Below, one piece after another: positions 1 to 8,356 of a DNA stretch of 38,118 nt. Numbering within the stretch: position 1 is the first letter of the stretch; each line of letters starts with the position of its first letter. Source of the DNA: Clostridium sp. (lineage in GTDB: Bacteria; Bacillota; Clostridia; Lachnospirales; Lachnospiraceae); contig JAMPFF010000025.1 in assembly GCA_023664605.1 (NCBI GenBank), forward strand, positions 1 through 38,118, written 5' to 3'. The position numbers and the translations under genes are program-made. The notes under the pieces were generated by a model. That model did not search any database, had not been told where the DNA came from, and saw nothing but the letters and a program-made list of their open reading frames with translations.

Positions 1-60
1 TAGACTACGGGTGCATATGTTACAAATTTATTACATCATCCTGCTTATCATACCATAAGC

Positions 61-74
61 GGACAATATTGTCC
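61..74. promoter_or_regulatory. Perfect 14-bp palindrome, possible operator
   Basis: GGACAATATTGTCC is a perfect inverted repeat without a loop, in an AT-rich stretch at the left edge of the window where no gene is visible. Such a short symmetric site could bind a dimeric repressor controlling a gene beyond the left edge. No promoter or gene start that would anchor this was found, so the function is a guess. The rest of positions 1 to 217 shows nothing recognisable. Confidence 0.25.
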
Positions 75-217
75 AGTAATCAATAAAATAAGAAATAATT
101 TCCTGAAAATTTGGATAAAAAACACAGAATCAGACACAAAATAACAGACAATTACAGAACTGTAAAACATAAACCACAACGCCCGAAACAGAAGCCAAAA
201 AGGCAGAAAAAGCAACA

Positions 218-248
218 GTCCGCCCGCACCGCTTCGATACGGGCAGAC
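218..248 (-). terminator. Possible terminator after the ABC permease gene
   Basis: On the minus strand a hairpin with a nine-base-pair stem (one mismatch, core GCCCG/CGGGC) starts about 15 bases after the permease stop codon. A T-rich stretch follows, but only after a few other bases. It is a plausible, not perfect, rho-independent terminator for the two-component/ABC operon. Confidence 0.35.
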
Positions 249-263
249 CTTAAAACCATACGC

Positions 264-2744
264 TTATTCGCCGCTGCGGATTCTGTCTATCAGACTTTCT
301 CCTCGTACCCGCTTGGAAATGTACGCCGTAATACCAAGCTGCCCTAGTACAAGCGCAAGTATCAAAAGAATAGTTTCCGCCAGCGGATAATGATATGCGG
401 AAATGCTCATAAATCCCTGATCCTTTGCCCATAAAAACACCAGATACCCAAACAGATTGCCCAACACTAACGCAGTAATAAGCGTCCCTGCCGTAAATAC
501 CATGCCCTCTCCGGCAAGCATCCGCGTAAGCTGTCTGTCGGACAATCCGACCGCCTGTAAAATGCCAAGTTCCCGCTTTCTGGTGACAATGCTTGTAATC
601 ATCGTATTAATCAGATTGATAAAACCGATAACGGCAATCATCACTAAAATCCCATACATCGGGTATTTTATCAATGCAACCGACATTTTTCCAAACTCCA
701 TCTCTTCATCCATGGAATATAATATAAAGTGTTCGCCTGCCTCCGCTATCTTTTGTAAAGATTCTTTGACGCTCTCATATTTATTTTGGTCAACGCTGAT
801 ATATAAATCTGTCGTGGAATCAAACTGCATTCCCAGTTCATCCCATACTTTCTGCGGTATCATAAAAAATGGCAGAAAACCGTCGTCGTCTATTGTCGCC
901 ATAATCTTTACGGAAAAGTCAATCTTCCTGTCTCCGTCATAAACGGTAAGCGGTATGATATCTCCTATGGAAAAATCGTACTCGTCAAAATAGTAATCTG
1001 ACGTAATGAGTGCGCCGCACTGTGCCGCCATTTTATCATAGTCAATTTCGCCGTGTTCGGTAATTTTCCCATACTCTTTTGCTTTTTCTTCGTCCATCAC
1101 GCCCATCGTAATACGCCTGTTTTCTTCAAAAATCTCGCTGGGATGTTCAGAACTGATAAGAACTTTATGTTCTTGCTCTATCTTTTCTACGCCGTCTATG
1201 TTTTCCAGACTTTCCATAAGTTCTTTGCCAAAAATATCCTGCTGCTGTAACATATCCAGATTGTTCTCCGGATACTCTTTATCGTTGGCGGAATAATCCA
1301 GACTCAATCTAAAATCTCCCGCAGGGATATTTCTGCGCGCCATATCTTCCTCCCTCATGCTGCCAAGTACGCATGCAAGGCTCATAAACAGCACACAGCT
1401 AAGTCCCATCGTCACCATAGTGACAACCGTGCGTTTCTTATTCCGCAGCAAATTTGCCGCACTCAAAGCAAAAACATTGACTTCTTTTTTCCCTTTTCGT
1501 ATTTTTTTCCCGCCGCTTCCTTCCTGATAGCGGATTGCCTCTATCGGTGATATCTTTGCCGCCATTTTCACAGGTTTTAGTAAAGACAAATAGACTGCAA
1601 ATAATACTGCTGCCGCTACGAGAATCAGAAGCGGAAGAGAAAACATGGGAACCCGTCCGCTTACTTCTCCCCTTAACGTCATCTTTGCCACAGCTTGAAA
1701 TATGATGGGGAAAATAAAACAGGGCAGAAGAAAACCAACGATAAGCCCCGCCGGTATGGCAAATACCGCCACACGCATACCCTCTTGTACAAGCAGCTTT
1801 TTCACCTGTTTTTTCGTCGCGCCAAGCGCCTTTAATTTCCCGATTTCCTGTACGTCCGTAATCACACTGACATAATAAATGCTGTAAATAACGAGTCCCG
1901 AAAAAACAATAACCATCAGGGCAATTCCCCCCGCTATGCCGATTGTTTCTGTTCCAGGGTCCGTCATAACGGAAAGATAATATTTATTGGGAATTACGTT
2001 ATCCTCCTTACAGCCGATATCCTGCGCCACTTGACTTACTTTGGCAATGATTTCGTTATAATTTAACTCCGTTTCACCATATACCCGGATATTCGCTCTA
2101 TATTCCCTTTCTTCCGGCGTCAAGAACTCTTCTATTAACGCTTCGGAAACATATGCGCCGTAGGAAATATAAGAATCGCTGACATCCAAATCGGACATAT
2201 CCGCCTGAGATACCAGACCGCAGATGGTAAACTCTCTTGCCTCAATCATGCCTTTCCCATTTGTCCCCTTTGGACGGAATGATATCGTAATCTTATTCCC
2301 GATAACAGGCTCTACCCCCATCCGCTCAAAAAATGCCGCCGGTCCGCAGATTTCATCGGCACGCTCCGGCGCGTGTCCTTCTAACAGATTGCCGAATTGT
2401 TGATAAATGCCCTCTTTTACGTCTGCGCTGTAAGAAAGATAACCGTTCATCTTATCATACTCTACCGTGGCAAAGATTTCCGTCATCTCCACCGCTTCCA
2501 CATCCATATGGTTTTTTAACATTTCTATCTGCTTTGCATCCAGTTCCCTGAATGTGGCGTGAATATTGCTCTCCATCTGCGCCTGCATTTTGTTTAAGTT
2601 AAATAATCCCAACGCTGAAGTGGCAATCGCTGTCAAAAGAAGCGTCGTCAGCATAATGGAAACAGCGGTCAGTAAAGTCCGGCTTTTATTATATTTGATT
2701 CTGCTTGTAGCAAGTGTTGAAATTGTACTTTTACCCGTATTCAT
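264..2744 (-). CDS. ABC transporter permease with two FtsX domains
   Basis: Membrane subunit of an ABC transporter of the MacB/FtsX-like class, 826 residues. A transmembrane helix near residues 22-48 is followed by a large extracellular domain, a three-helix FtsX block near 275-420 (containing EIGKLKALGATKKQVKKLL), a further helix near 445, a second extracellular domain to about 690 and a second FtsX block (RKRELGILQAVGLSDRQL). The ATG lies one base after the stop of the ATPase gene, so the two are cotranscribed and probably translationally coupled. Such systems usually export or extract peptides, lipids or antibiotics, or act as mechanotransmitters; the substrate cannot be read from sequence. 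The two-component genes just upstream suggest a sensed envelope stress, but the double-FtsX layout differs from the ten-helix BceB type. Confidence 0.9.
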   Translation of the reverse strand: MNTGKSTISTLATSRIKYNKSRTLLTAVSIMLTTLLLTAIATSALGLFNLNKMQAQMESNIHATFRELDAKQIEMLKNHMDVEAVEMTEIFATVEYDKMNGYLSYSADVKEGIYQQFGNLLEGHAPERADEICGPAAFFERMGVEPVIGNKITISFRPKGTNGKGMIEAREFTICGLVSQADMSDLDVSDSYISYGAYVSEALIEEFLTPEEREYRANIRVYGETELNYNEIIAKVSQVAQDIGCKEDNVIPNKYYLSVMTDPGTETIGIAGGIALMVIVFSGLVIYSIYYVSVITDVQEIGKLKALGATKKQVKKLLVQEGMRVAVFAIPAGLIVGFLLPCFIFPIIFQAVAKMTLRGEVSGRVPMFSLPLLILVAAAVLFAVYLSLLKPVKMAAKISPIEAIRYQEGSGGKKIRKGKKEVNVFALSAANLLRNKKRTVVTMVTMGLSCVLFMSLACVLGSMREEDMARRNIPAGDFRLSLDYSANDKEYPENNLDMLQQQDIFGKELMESLENIDGVEKIEQEHKVLISSEHPSEIFEENRRITMGVMDEEKAKEYGKITEHGEIDYDKMAAQCGALITSDYYFDEYDFSIGDIIPLTVYDGDRKIDFSVKIMATIDDDGFLPFFMIPQKVWDELGMQFDSTTDLYISVDQNKYESVKESLQKIAEAGEHFILYSMDEEMEFGKMSVALIKYPMYGILVMIAVIGFINLINTMITSIVTRKRELGILQAVGLSDRQLTRMLAGEGMVFTAGTLITALVLGNLFGYLVFLWAKDQGFMSISAYHYPLAETILLILALVLGQLGITAYISKRVRGESLIDRIRSGE

Positions 2745-2745
2745 A

Positions 2746-3414
2746 TTATCTCACCACCTTACCATCTTCTATCACAATCGTTCTGTCCGCCATCTGGGCA
2801 ATCTCTTCATTATGCGTAATGACAATCAATGTCTGCCCGTATTTTTTAGCAGAATGCTTCAATAGCGATATGACTTCGTCGCCTGTTTTGGAATCCAGGT
2901 TTCCCGTCGGTTCATCGGCAAGGATAATGGATGGTTTTGACGCAATAGCCCTTGCAATCGCCGTCCTCTGCTGCTGCCCTCCCGATAACGTGTTGGGCAG
3001 ATTTTTTATCTTTTCTTCCATGTCAAGCGTCTGTAAGATATCGTTTATATACGCTTCGTCTACTTTCCTGTTATCGAGTCCAAGCGGCAGTACCACATTT
3101 TCCCAGACATTCAGCGACGGCACCAGATTAAATGCCTGAAAAACAAATCCAATCTCCCGCCTGCGGATGACTGCAAGCTGTTCTTCCGAATATCCCGCAA
3201 TATTTTTCCCATCTAACCACACCTCGCCGGACGTCGGATTATCCAGTCCTCCTAACAGATGTAAAAGCGTGGATTTACCGCTTCCCGATTTACCGATAAT
3301 CGTCACAAATTCGCCCTGTTGTATCTGTATATTCATATGGTCTACAGCTTTCACAACATTTTCATGCGATTCATAATATTTACATAAATCTTTCGTCTCC
3401 AGTATCGTACCCAT
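2746..3414 (-). CDS. ABC transporter ATP-binding protein (MacB/LolD type)
   Basis: ATPase subunit of 222 residues that powers the FtsX-type permease encoded next. Walker A is GKSGSGKST at residues 41-49, the signature is LSGGQQQRTAIARA and Walker B is IILADEPTGNLD, as in the LolD/MacB/SalX family. Length is normal for the family. The start has a GGGAGG site nine bases upstream. An 87-base gap separates it from the kinase gene and holds a likely regulated promoter, so the transporter pair can probably be expressed separately from the regulators. Confidence 0.95.
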   Translation of the reverse strand: MGTILETKDLCKYYESHENVVKAVDHMNIQIQQGEFVTIIGKSGSGKSTLLHLLGGLDNPTSGEVWLDGKNIAGYSEEQLAVIRRREIGFVFQAFNLVPSLNVWENVVLPLGLDNRKVDEAYINDILQTLDMEEKIKNLPNTLSGGQQQRTAIARAIASKPSIILADEPTGNLDSKTGDEVISLLKHSAKKYGQTLIVITHNEEIAQMADRTIVIEDGKVVR

Positions 3415-3457
3415 GATGCAAGTCCTCCCTTTCGCATAAATCTTATGTTCAAAAGCT

Positions 3458-3490
3458 ATTATAAAACGCTTATCTTACAGGAAGCTTACA
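3458..3490 (-). promoter_or_regulatory. ABC operon promoter with OmpR-type direct repeats
   Basis: On the minus strand the kinase-ATPase gap has TGTAAG, five bases, TGTAAG (positions 3490-3485 and 3479-3474), an 11-base period typical of OmpR/PhoB-family response regulator sites. Ten bases further is a perfect TATAAT (3463-3458). No good -35 box is present; the repeats occupy that region, as expected for an activator-dependent promoter. The natural candidate activator is the response regulator encoded at 4751-5458. Repeats, spacing and TATAAT are seen; the binding is inferred. Confidence 0.5.
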
Positions 3491-3501
3491 AACAGTATTT
3501 T

Positions 3502-4743
3502 TTATCCACTGACCGGAATCTGAATCACAAACACGCTCCCCCGCTCTTTTGCAGCGCGTACAAAAACGGCGCCTCCCTCATCCTCTAAGATTTTTCTGGA
3601 AAGATACAGACCTACTCCCGCTCCCTCTGTCTTTTTCACGATATCGCTGCTTCCACGGTAAAACCGCTTGAATATTTGATTGTGTTCCTCTGTCGGAATC
3701 CCGATGCCATTATCTTCAATCTCAATTCGGATAAAGCTGTATAACGTCTGTATGCGTATCTGAATGCCGCTGCCTGCCGAACTGTATTTCACAGCATTAT
3801 CCAGGATATTGGAAATTGCTTCCGCCGTCCATTTTCTATCGGCATTGACCCATATTTCGCTATCTTCCTCCATGATGCTCTCTATCGTTATCTGCTTTTC
3901 TAACGCCTTCGTATAAACAGTATTGACCGCATCGGTTAATATATCGGCGACCGCTTCTCTTTTCGGGCATAACTCTATCATGTGCGTTTCCAAACGGGAA
4001 ATGTTCGTCAGTGCGGCCGTCAGCGTTTCCAATTTCTCTATCTGCATTCTGCATCTGTCTCCAAACTCTTCTTTTTCCTCCTCATCCTCCGTCTCCACAC
4101 ACATGGCAAAACAGACCTTCAACGCGCTGATTGGCGTTTTTAACTGATGAGAAATGTCCGTGACAAGCGTTTTCGTATTATCATGTTCCTCTTCCAGACG
4201 CTCCGATTTTAGTTTCAGGCTTCTGCCGATTTTTTTCAAAGCGTCCGCAAAGAGAGGATTTTGCAGTCCGCTTAAATCTGCTTCCTCTTCCGTAAAATGA
4301 TACTCTCCTGAAAGGCAGCTCTCCAAAATGGATAAAATCTGTTCCTCCTGCTTTTTCCTCTCTCGCTGCGCTTTCTTAAAATACAGATAAATGCCGCAAA
4401 CGCTTACCAGATAAAAAACAGCCAACACGCCAAACAAGACTATCACTGCCTGCCTGTAATACGGACTTTCCTTTATTTGGTTCTGTTCATCATAACCGTA
4501 ATGCCTTAAGATATCCGCGCCCACATCCATATTCTGTCTCTCCATATCCCCCAGTGCAGACAGGAAAGCGTTCTCGGTTTCCGGATACTGCGTTATCACA
4601 CTGCCCGCCAGATTTTGCACCGTATGGATTTCGTTATCATAGGCGTCTTGTATCACAAATAGCCCAAGTACCGCAAATATCATTACTTCTATGAAAAAAA
4701 GAATGCCGAAAAACACTGTCTTTTTTCTCACTATCATGCCCAT
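3502..4743 (-). CDS. Sensor histidine kinase
   Basis: Membrane sensor kinase of 413 residues. Helix 1 spans about residues 10-31, a short extracytoplasmic domain of about 65 residues follows, and helix 2 is at about 99-121. The dimerisation/phosphoacceptor box has His199 in TDISHQLKTPISAL; the catalytic domain has the N box ISNILDNAVKYS, G1 IEDNGIGIP and G2 GAGVGLYLS, so it looks active. The gene starts seven bases after the response regulator stop and is clearly cotranscribed with it. The small sensor domain and the adjacent ABC transporter suggest an envelope or antimicrobial-peptide stress system; the ligand is unknown. Confidence 0.93.
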   Translation of the reverse strand: MGMIVRKKTVFFGILFFIEVMIFAVLGLFVIQDAYDNEIHTVQNLAGSVITQYPETENAFLSALGDMERQNMDVGADILRHYGYDEQNQIKESPYYRQAVIVLFGVLAVFYLVSVCGIYLYFKKAQRERKKQEEQILSILESCLSGEYHFTEEEADLSGLQNPLFADALKKIGRSLKLKSERLEEEHDNTKTLVTDISHQLKTPISALKVCFAMCVETEDEEEKEEFGDRCRMQIEKLETLTAALTNISRLETHMIELCPKREAVADILTDAVNTVYTKALEKQITIESIMEEDSEIWVNADRKWTAEAISNILDNAVKYSSAGSGIQIRIQTLYSFIRIEIEDNGIGIPTEEHNQIFKRFYRGSSDIVKKTEGAGVGLYLSRKILEDEGGAVFVRAAKERGSVFVIQIPVSG

Positions 4744-4750
4744 ACCTTTC

Positions 4751-5458
4751 CTAGCCTTTCTCCACTTCGTTTTTTACGCTCTTTTCCCAGATATATCCCA
4801 GCCCTCTTACATTCTTAAGATATTCCGGATTTGATGCGTCATCCTCTATCTTTTCCCGCAGACGTCTGATGTTGACTGCCAGCGTATTATCGTCCACAAA
4901 ACTGCCGTCAATATCCCAGACTGCCTCCAAAAGCTGATTTTTCGATAAAATCCGCATCGGATTTTGCATAAAAAAAGCCAGCAGTTGTTGTTCTTTCGCC
5001 GTAAGCGTCAAATATTTACCGTCCTTTTTTACACGGTTTTGCGTCTTATAGAGGGTAATCGAGCCGGAAACAAACATATCCGGCTCTTTTTCCCGTAAAT
5101 GCCTTTTCATTAAAACATTGACTTTGGAAATAAGCGCGCTTAGAAAAAACGGCTTCGTAATATAATCATCCGCCCCCGCCTGATATCCTTTTAACACATC
5201 CTCTTCCGCATCCGATGCCGTAACGAATAAAAACATCACGTCGCTGTCTTTGCGGATTTTTCTGCAAAAATCCAGACCGTTTCCGTCCGGCAGTTCGATA
5301 TCGCATATGATAAGGAATATCCCGTGCAGTGTATAGAGTTCTTCCGCTTCTTGATAGGCCGACGCCGAATGCACGGTATACCCCTCTTTTTCTAACTTTA
5401 GGCTGACGGCGCGGTTTAAACTCTCATCATCCTCAACTAATAATATTTCCCTGCCCAT
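4751..5458 (-). CDS. OmpR-family response regulator
   Basis: Two-domain transcription regulator of 235 residues. The receiver domain has the acidic pair at residues 10-11, phosphoacceptor Asp53 in CDIELPDGNG and Lys102 in DDYITKPF. The C-terminal winged helix carries LTAKEQQLLAFF and RRLREKIEDD...GLGYIW, typical of the Trans_reg_C family. It is first in the regulator-kinase pair, with an AGGAG site six bases before the ATG and a long hairpin just upstream. Likely targets are its own operon and the ABC genes behind it, where matching direct repeats are visible. Confidence 0.94.
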   Translation of the reverse strand: MGREILLVEDDESLNRAVSLKLEKEGYTVHSASAYQEAEELYTLHGIFLIICDIELPDGNGLDFCRKIRKDSDVMFLFVTASDAEEDVLKGYQAGADDYITKPFFLSALISKVNVLMKRHLREKEPDMFVSGSITLYKTQNRVKKDGKYLTLTAKEQQLLAFFMQNPMRILSKNQLLEAVWDIDGSFVDDNTLAVNIRRLREKIEDDASNPEYLKNVRGLGYIWEKSVKNEVEKG

Positions 5459-5477
5459 TTTTTTCTCCTATCGGTCT

Positions 5478-5510
5478 TGTGAAGAAAGTGTCTTTGACGC
5501 TTTCTTCACA
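5478..5510 (-). other. Perfect 11-bp stem between DUF5688 and regulator genes
   Basis: TGTGAAGAAAG pairs perfectly with CTTTCTTCACA across an 11-base loop. The hairpin begins two bases after the DUF5688 stop codon and ends about ten bases before the ribosome site of the response regulator gene. No T-run follows on the minus strand, so it is not a classical terminator. It may be an mRNA stability or processing element between the two genes. Confidence 0.4.
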
Positions 5511-5512
5511 TT

Positions 5513-6436
5513 TTACATTATCGTTATCTGCCCGGAAATCCTGTCATAATAATATACGTTGTACGATAATCTCTCTTCCGGCTCTACCTGCGTATCGTTG
5601 ACTTCTTTTACCATTCCCTGATAAAATTCCTTCTCCGTTATGCCGTCATCCGGCACTAAAAGCACTTCATGCACGGAACTCGGCAGAATCACCAGATTTT
5701 TGTTCAACCGCTGCGTCAGGTTTTTCAACGACTGCGAATAAAGAAGCGTGGCCGCTCCAAACATCCTTTCACGGTTGCTTAACACATACATGGTAACGTC
5801 CTGCTTCATGGCCTCATGAAATTCCTCCGGCAGCATAACGCCGCTTCCATTTCCCTGCCCCTTATCCACAAATTCCTGGATAAGCTGTTTAATGGGAAGC
5901 ATTTCTTCCGGTCTGAGACGCAGCATATTCATCTTTGCAATCTGGTAAACCGACGCGGTATCCGTCTTCCACATTGCCAGATGCGCATTTCGTATTAAAA
6001 TGGTCGCATGTCCAAGCTTTTCATCCTCAAACGCATAATAGAACACAAGCGCAAGGTCATTCCATTTAATATACGGCACGTCCTGTAATAATTTAGCGTT
6101 CGTTTCCCGCTGAATCAGCTTGTACAAAATCCTGTCTTTGGCCTTTTCAAACTGTGTAAAAAAGTCCATGTTCATATTCTGCTCTTTTGCATGGCTTTTA
6201 TAAACACGCAGGATGTCATAGATAATATCGCCAAAAGTCCTGCCCTGCTCATACTCTTCATACAGCTCGTCAATATAAACCGCCGGCGCTATGTTACTGC
6301 CCTTTTTACTAATCACAATGCCATGCAGGCAGACATCATTATTTTTTACCACTTCCCGAAACTCGATTTGATAATCCTCTCCCATCACATTTCTTAATGC
6401 GCTGCATACCTTTTTGCCAAACTCTTCCAATATCAT
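5513..6436 (-). CDS. DUF5688 family protein
   Basis: Cytoplasmic protein of unknown function, 307 residues from the chosen start. The family look comes from the N-terminal stretch with AVYIDELYEEYEQG and the C-terminal ILPSSVHEVLLVPDDG, both characteristic of DUF5688 proteins, which are frequent and often multicopy in Lachnospiraceae. No signal peptide or helix is present. The ATG at 6436 has AGAGG five bases upstream; an alternative ATG lies six codons earlier with a closer GGAG. A terminator separates it from efp upstream. No function should be assigned. Confidence 0.85.
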   Translation of the reverse strand: MILEEFGKKVCSALRNVMGEDYQIEFREVVKNNDVCLHGIVISKKGSNIAPAVYIDELYEEYEQGRTFGDIIYDILRVYKSHAKEQNMNMDFFTQFEKAKDRILYKLIQRETNAKLLQDVPYIKWNDLALVFYYAFEDEKLGHATILIRNAHLAMWKTDTASVYQIAKMNMLRLRPEEMLPIKQLIQEFVDKGQGNGSGVMLPEEFHEAMKQDVTMYVLSNRERMFGAATLLYSQSLKNLTQRLNKNLVILPSSVHEVLLVPDDGITEKEFYQGMVKEVNDTQVEPEERLSYNVYYYDRISGQITIM

Positions 6437-6530
6437 ATTGTCCTCTCTTTCCATTCTCTCCGGACAACAAACGCAGGACTACCGCCCGGCGTTGCAGGAA
6501 TCTCTTCAAAATCCCTGTGCTTGGTTTTAA

Positions 6531-6563
6531 TAAAAAAACAATGGAACATATCAGTTCCATTGT
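6531..6563 (-). terminator. Rho-independent terminator of efp
   Basis: On the minus strand ACAATGGAAC pairs perfectly with GTTCCATTGT across a six-base loop and is followed at once by seven T residues. It lies about 38 bases after the efp stop codon and before the DUF5688 start. Confidence 0.85.
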
Positions 6564-6601
6564 CTTATAGGCTTTTAGATAATAACAATATACAGCATCG
6601 A

Positions 6602-7159
6602 TTATACTCTGGACAGATATTCTCCGGTTCTGGTATCAATCTTAATCACTTCACCCTGATCAACGAATAAAGGTACCATAACCTTGGCTCCGGTCTCTAC
6701 GATAGCAGGCTTTGTTGCGCCCGTTGCGGTATCGCCTTTAAAGCCCGGCTCTGTATCCGTAATCGCTAATTCTACGAATAACGGCGGCTCAATCGCAAAT
6801 ACATTGCCATTGTATGAACAGATTTTCACCATCTCGTTTTCCTTGACAAATTTCAGGGCATCGCCTACGGTATCGCTGTTTAAGGCAACCTGGTCGTATG
6901 TTTCCGTATCCATGAAGTTGTATAAATCGCCATCTGCGTATAAATACTGCATATCTTTTCTATCAATACGCGCCTGTGGGCATTTTTCGGTTGGTCTGAA
7001 TGTCTTTTCTACGACGCCTCCGTTAATAATATTTTTCAGCTTGGTTCTGACAAATGCAGCTCCCTTACCGGGTTTTACATGCTGAAACTCCATAATCTGA
7101 TAAACATTACCTTCATACTCAATCGTAATACCATTCCTGAAATCGCCTGCCGATATCAT
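6602..7159 (-). CDS. efp: Elongation factor P
   Basis: Translation factor that relieves ribosome stalling at proline runs; 185 residues, the normal length. The N-terminal KOW-like domain contains [17 protein letters not shown], with Lys32 at the tip loop that is modified in many bacteria, followed by two OB domains ending in [14 protein letters not shown] lies eight bases before the ATG. The leader of roughly 150 bases contains a stable hairpin and part of an intergenic repeat. In related genomes efp often follows aroQ; here a putative nuclease and a lipoprotein gene lie between them. Confidence 0.98.
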   Translation of the reverse strand: MISAGDFRNGITIEYEGNVYQIMEFQHVKPGKGAAFVRTKLKNIINGGVVEKTFRPTEKCPQARIDRKDMQYLYADGDLYNFMDTETYDQVALNSDTVGDALKFVKENEMVKICSYNGNVFAIEPPLFVELAITDTEPGFKGDTATGATKPAIVETGAKVMVPLFVDQGEVIKIDTRTGEYLSRV

Positions 7160-7200
7160 AAAATAATCCTCCTAGATTTTCATTGTATAACCTGATATAT

Positions 7201-7237
7201 TCTCAACCCGCAAGTTTGCGCTTTAAAACAAACTTGC
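7201..7237 (-). repeat. efp leader hairpin with shared repeat motif
   Basis: The nine-base arms GCAAGTTTG and CAAACTTGC (7210-7218 and 7229-7237) pair perfectly around a ten-base loop. The block at 7201-7221 matches the block at 37795-37815 upstream of ychF at 19 of 21 positions. A second small hairpin follows at about 7243-7257. The element is about 40 bases upstream of the efp start and would be part of its leader RNA. Confidence 0.5.
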
Positions 7238-7381
7238 AATTAAAAATCTCAGATTTTCAATTTTTTCACAATTATAATTCTTATATAGTTTATACTATAA
7301 AGTTTCTTTTTTCAACCTCTTTCCCAAAAAAAGGCGAAAAAGTTTGTGCGGGCAGTATAATTTGCGGTGCAGGCGGATTCA

Positions 7382-8047
7382 TTAAAACGCCTGCCTGTCC
7401 AACAGCTTCTCTATCTCTTCTGCAAAAAAACATTTTTTAATATTTATTTCTTTATCCACTTTCTCCAGAAAAGAATATCTTTCTGCCATATAGCTTTTGG
7501 AAAGAATAGCATAAACTTTCTGCACCGGAGATGCAATAACATCCCGTATATCTTTTTTCAAAAGTGTGTTCGGCACATTTAATTTTGTATTCCTATCTTT
7601 CACAAAGCCAATACATCCACATATACTGCCTGCTGCTTTCTCCGTAAACAACTTCGGTCCCCTGTTCGTAAAATCACCAATCATTGTCGCATTTTTCTTA
7701 ATTTCCATCATGATTTCCAGAATGTCAAGTTTCTGAACGGTAGAGCCGTCCTTTGCAAAACTGAAATTCTCCGGCATCAAACGATTAGCCAGACATTTTT
7801 CATAAAAATGGATTGTAGAAACTACATCGGAGCTATTTAGCCTTACTCCCGTAAGATGGAGAAAATTATACCGGTGAAATGCCACTTCATAGCTTTTTAT
7901 GGAAAGCAGATTCCCTTTTTCTGCTTGCAGTGCTTTTCTAACCGCAGCAGGAACGCCATAAAGAAAAATAACTTTTTGATCCTCCAGATTCGCGTGATAT
8001 AATACCGCTGCTCTTGTTATAATTTGAATTGCTCTTCTTTTGTCCAT
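7382..8047 (-). CDS. PBECR4-domain protein, putative nuclease
   Basis: Protein of 221 residues resembling the PBECR4 family (phage-Barnase-EndoU-ColicinE5/D-RelE-like nuclease 4). Recognisable family features, in order, are FHRYNFLHLTGV, a conserved FYEKCLANRL region, DGSTVQKLDILEIMM, ATMIGDFTNRGPKLFTEKAAG and NVPNTLLKKDIRD. This recall is from family memory, not a search. PBECR domains are predicted toxin-like ribonuclease folds found in phage proteins and as small stand-alone genes. The start at 8047 has AAAGGA seven bases upstream; an ATG two codons earlier is too close to that site. No immunity gene is directly adjacent. It sits in an apparent insertion between aroQ and efp. Confidence 0.7.
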   Translation of the reverse strand: MDKRRAIQIITRAAVLYHANLEDQKVIFLYGVPAAVRKALQAEKGNLLSIKSYEVAFHRYNFLHLTGVRLNSSDVVSTIHFYEKCLANRLMPENFSFAKDGSTVQKLDILEIMMEIKKNATMIGDFTNRGPKLFTEKAAGSICGCIGFVKDRNTKLNVPNTLLKKDIRDVIASPVQKVYAILSKSYMAERYSFLEKVDKEINIKKCFFAEEIEKLLDRQAF

Positions 8048-8074
8048 AACCATATCCTTTATATATACTTAGAA

Positions 8075-8111
8075 AAGGGAATGTTTATGCCGCAGCACAA
8101 AACATTCCCTT
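8075..8111 (-). terminator. Terminator-like hairpin before the PBECR4 gene
   Basis: AAGGGAATGTTT pairs perfectly over 12 bases with AAACATTCCCTT around a 13-base loop, and on the minus strand it is followed by TTCT. It lies between the DUF5301 lipoprotein and the PBECR4 gene and could end the former's transcript or form part of the latter's leader. Confidence 0.5.
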
Positions 8112-8122
8112 CTCATGGTTGA

Positions 8123-8216
8123 TTTTTCCGTTGTCTGCCAACCTCCGGCACCTTACGTCCGGAAAATAACAGGTTTTTCCGCTGCCTGCCAGCCTCCGAC
8201 ACCTACGTTCGGAAAA
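8123..8216. repeat. Two tandem copies of a 43-44 bp hairpin repeat
   Basis: Copies at 8123-8166 and 8174-8216 differ at about five positions plus one single-base gap and are separated by seven bases. Each begins TTTTTCCG and ends CGGAAAA, so each can fold into a hairpin. The whole gap 8048-8356 between two genes contains this pair, the hairpin at 8075-8111 and AT-rich sequence, with no credible gene. The look is that of a small REP-like intergenic element rather than a coding remnant. Confidence 0.6.
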
Positions 8217-8356
8217 GGTATCAGATTTTAGGTGTCAACCCACCGCTGATTCACAGCTTTTCTAATCACATTCTACACCAGACTCTTGAGAAATGCAATT
8301 ACATCTTCAGCATATACAAATATAATATATATTATTCGTAAATGAATATTTCCCTT

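Noticed and set aside
111-347. Plus-strand open frame of 78 codons at the left end
   Set aside because: Lys/Arg-rich without a ribosome site, overlaps the conserved end of the ABC permease gene.
8285-8356. In-frame continuation after the DUF5301 stop codon reading YAEDVIAFLKSLV
   Set aside because: It could be a remnant of another gene or readthrough, but it is short, in AT-rich sequence, and no family could be named.
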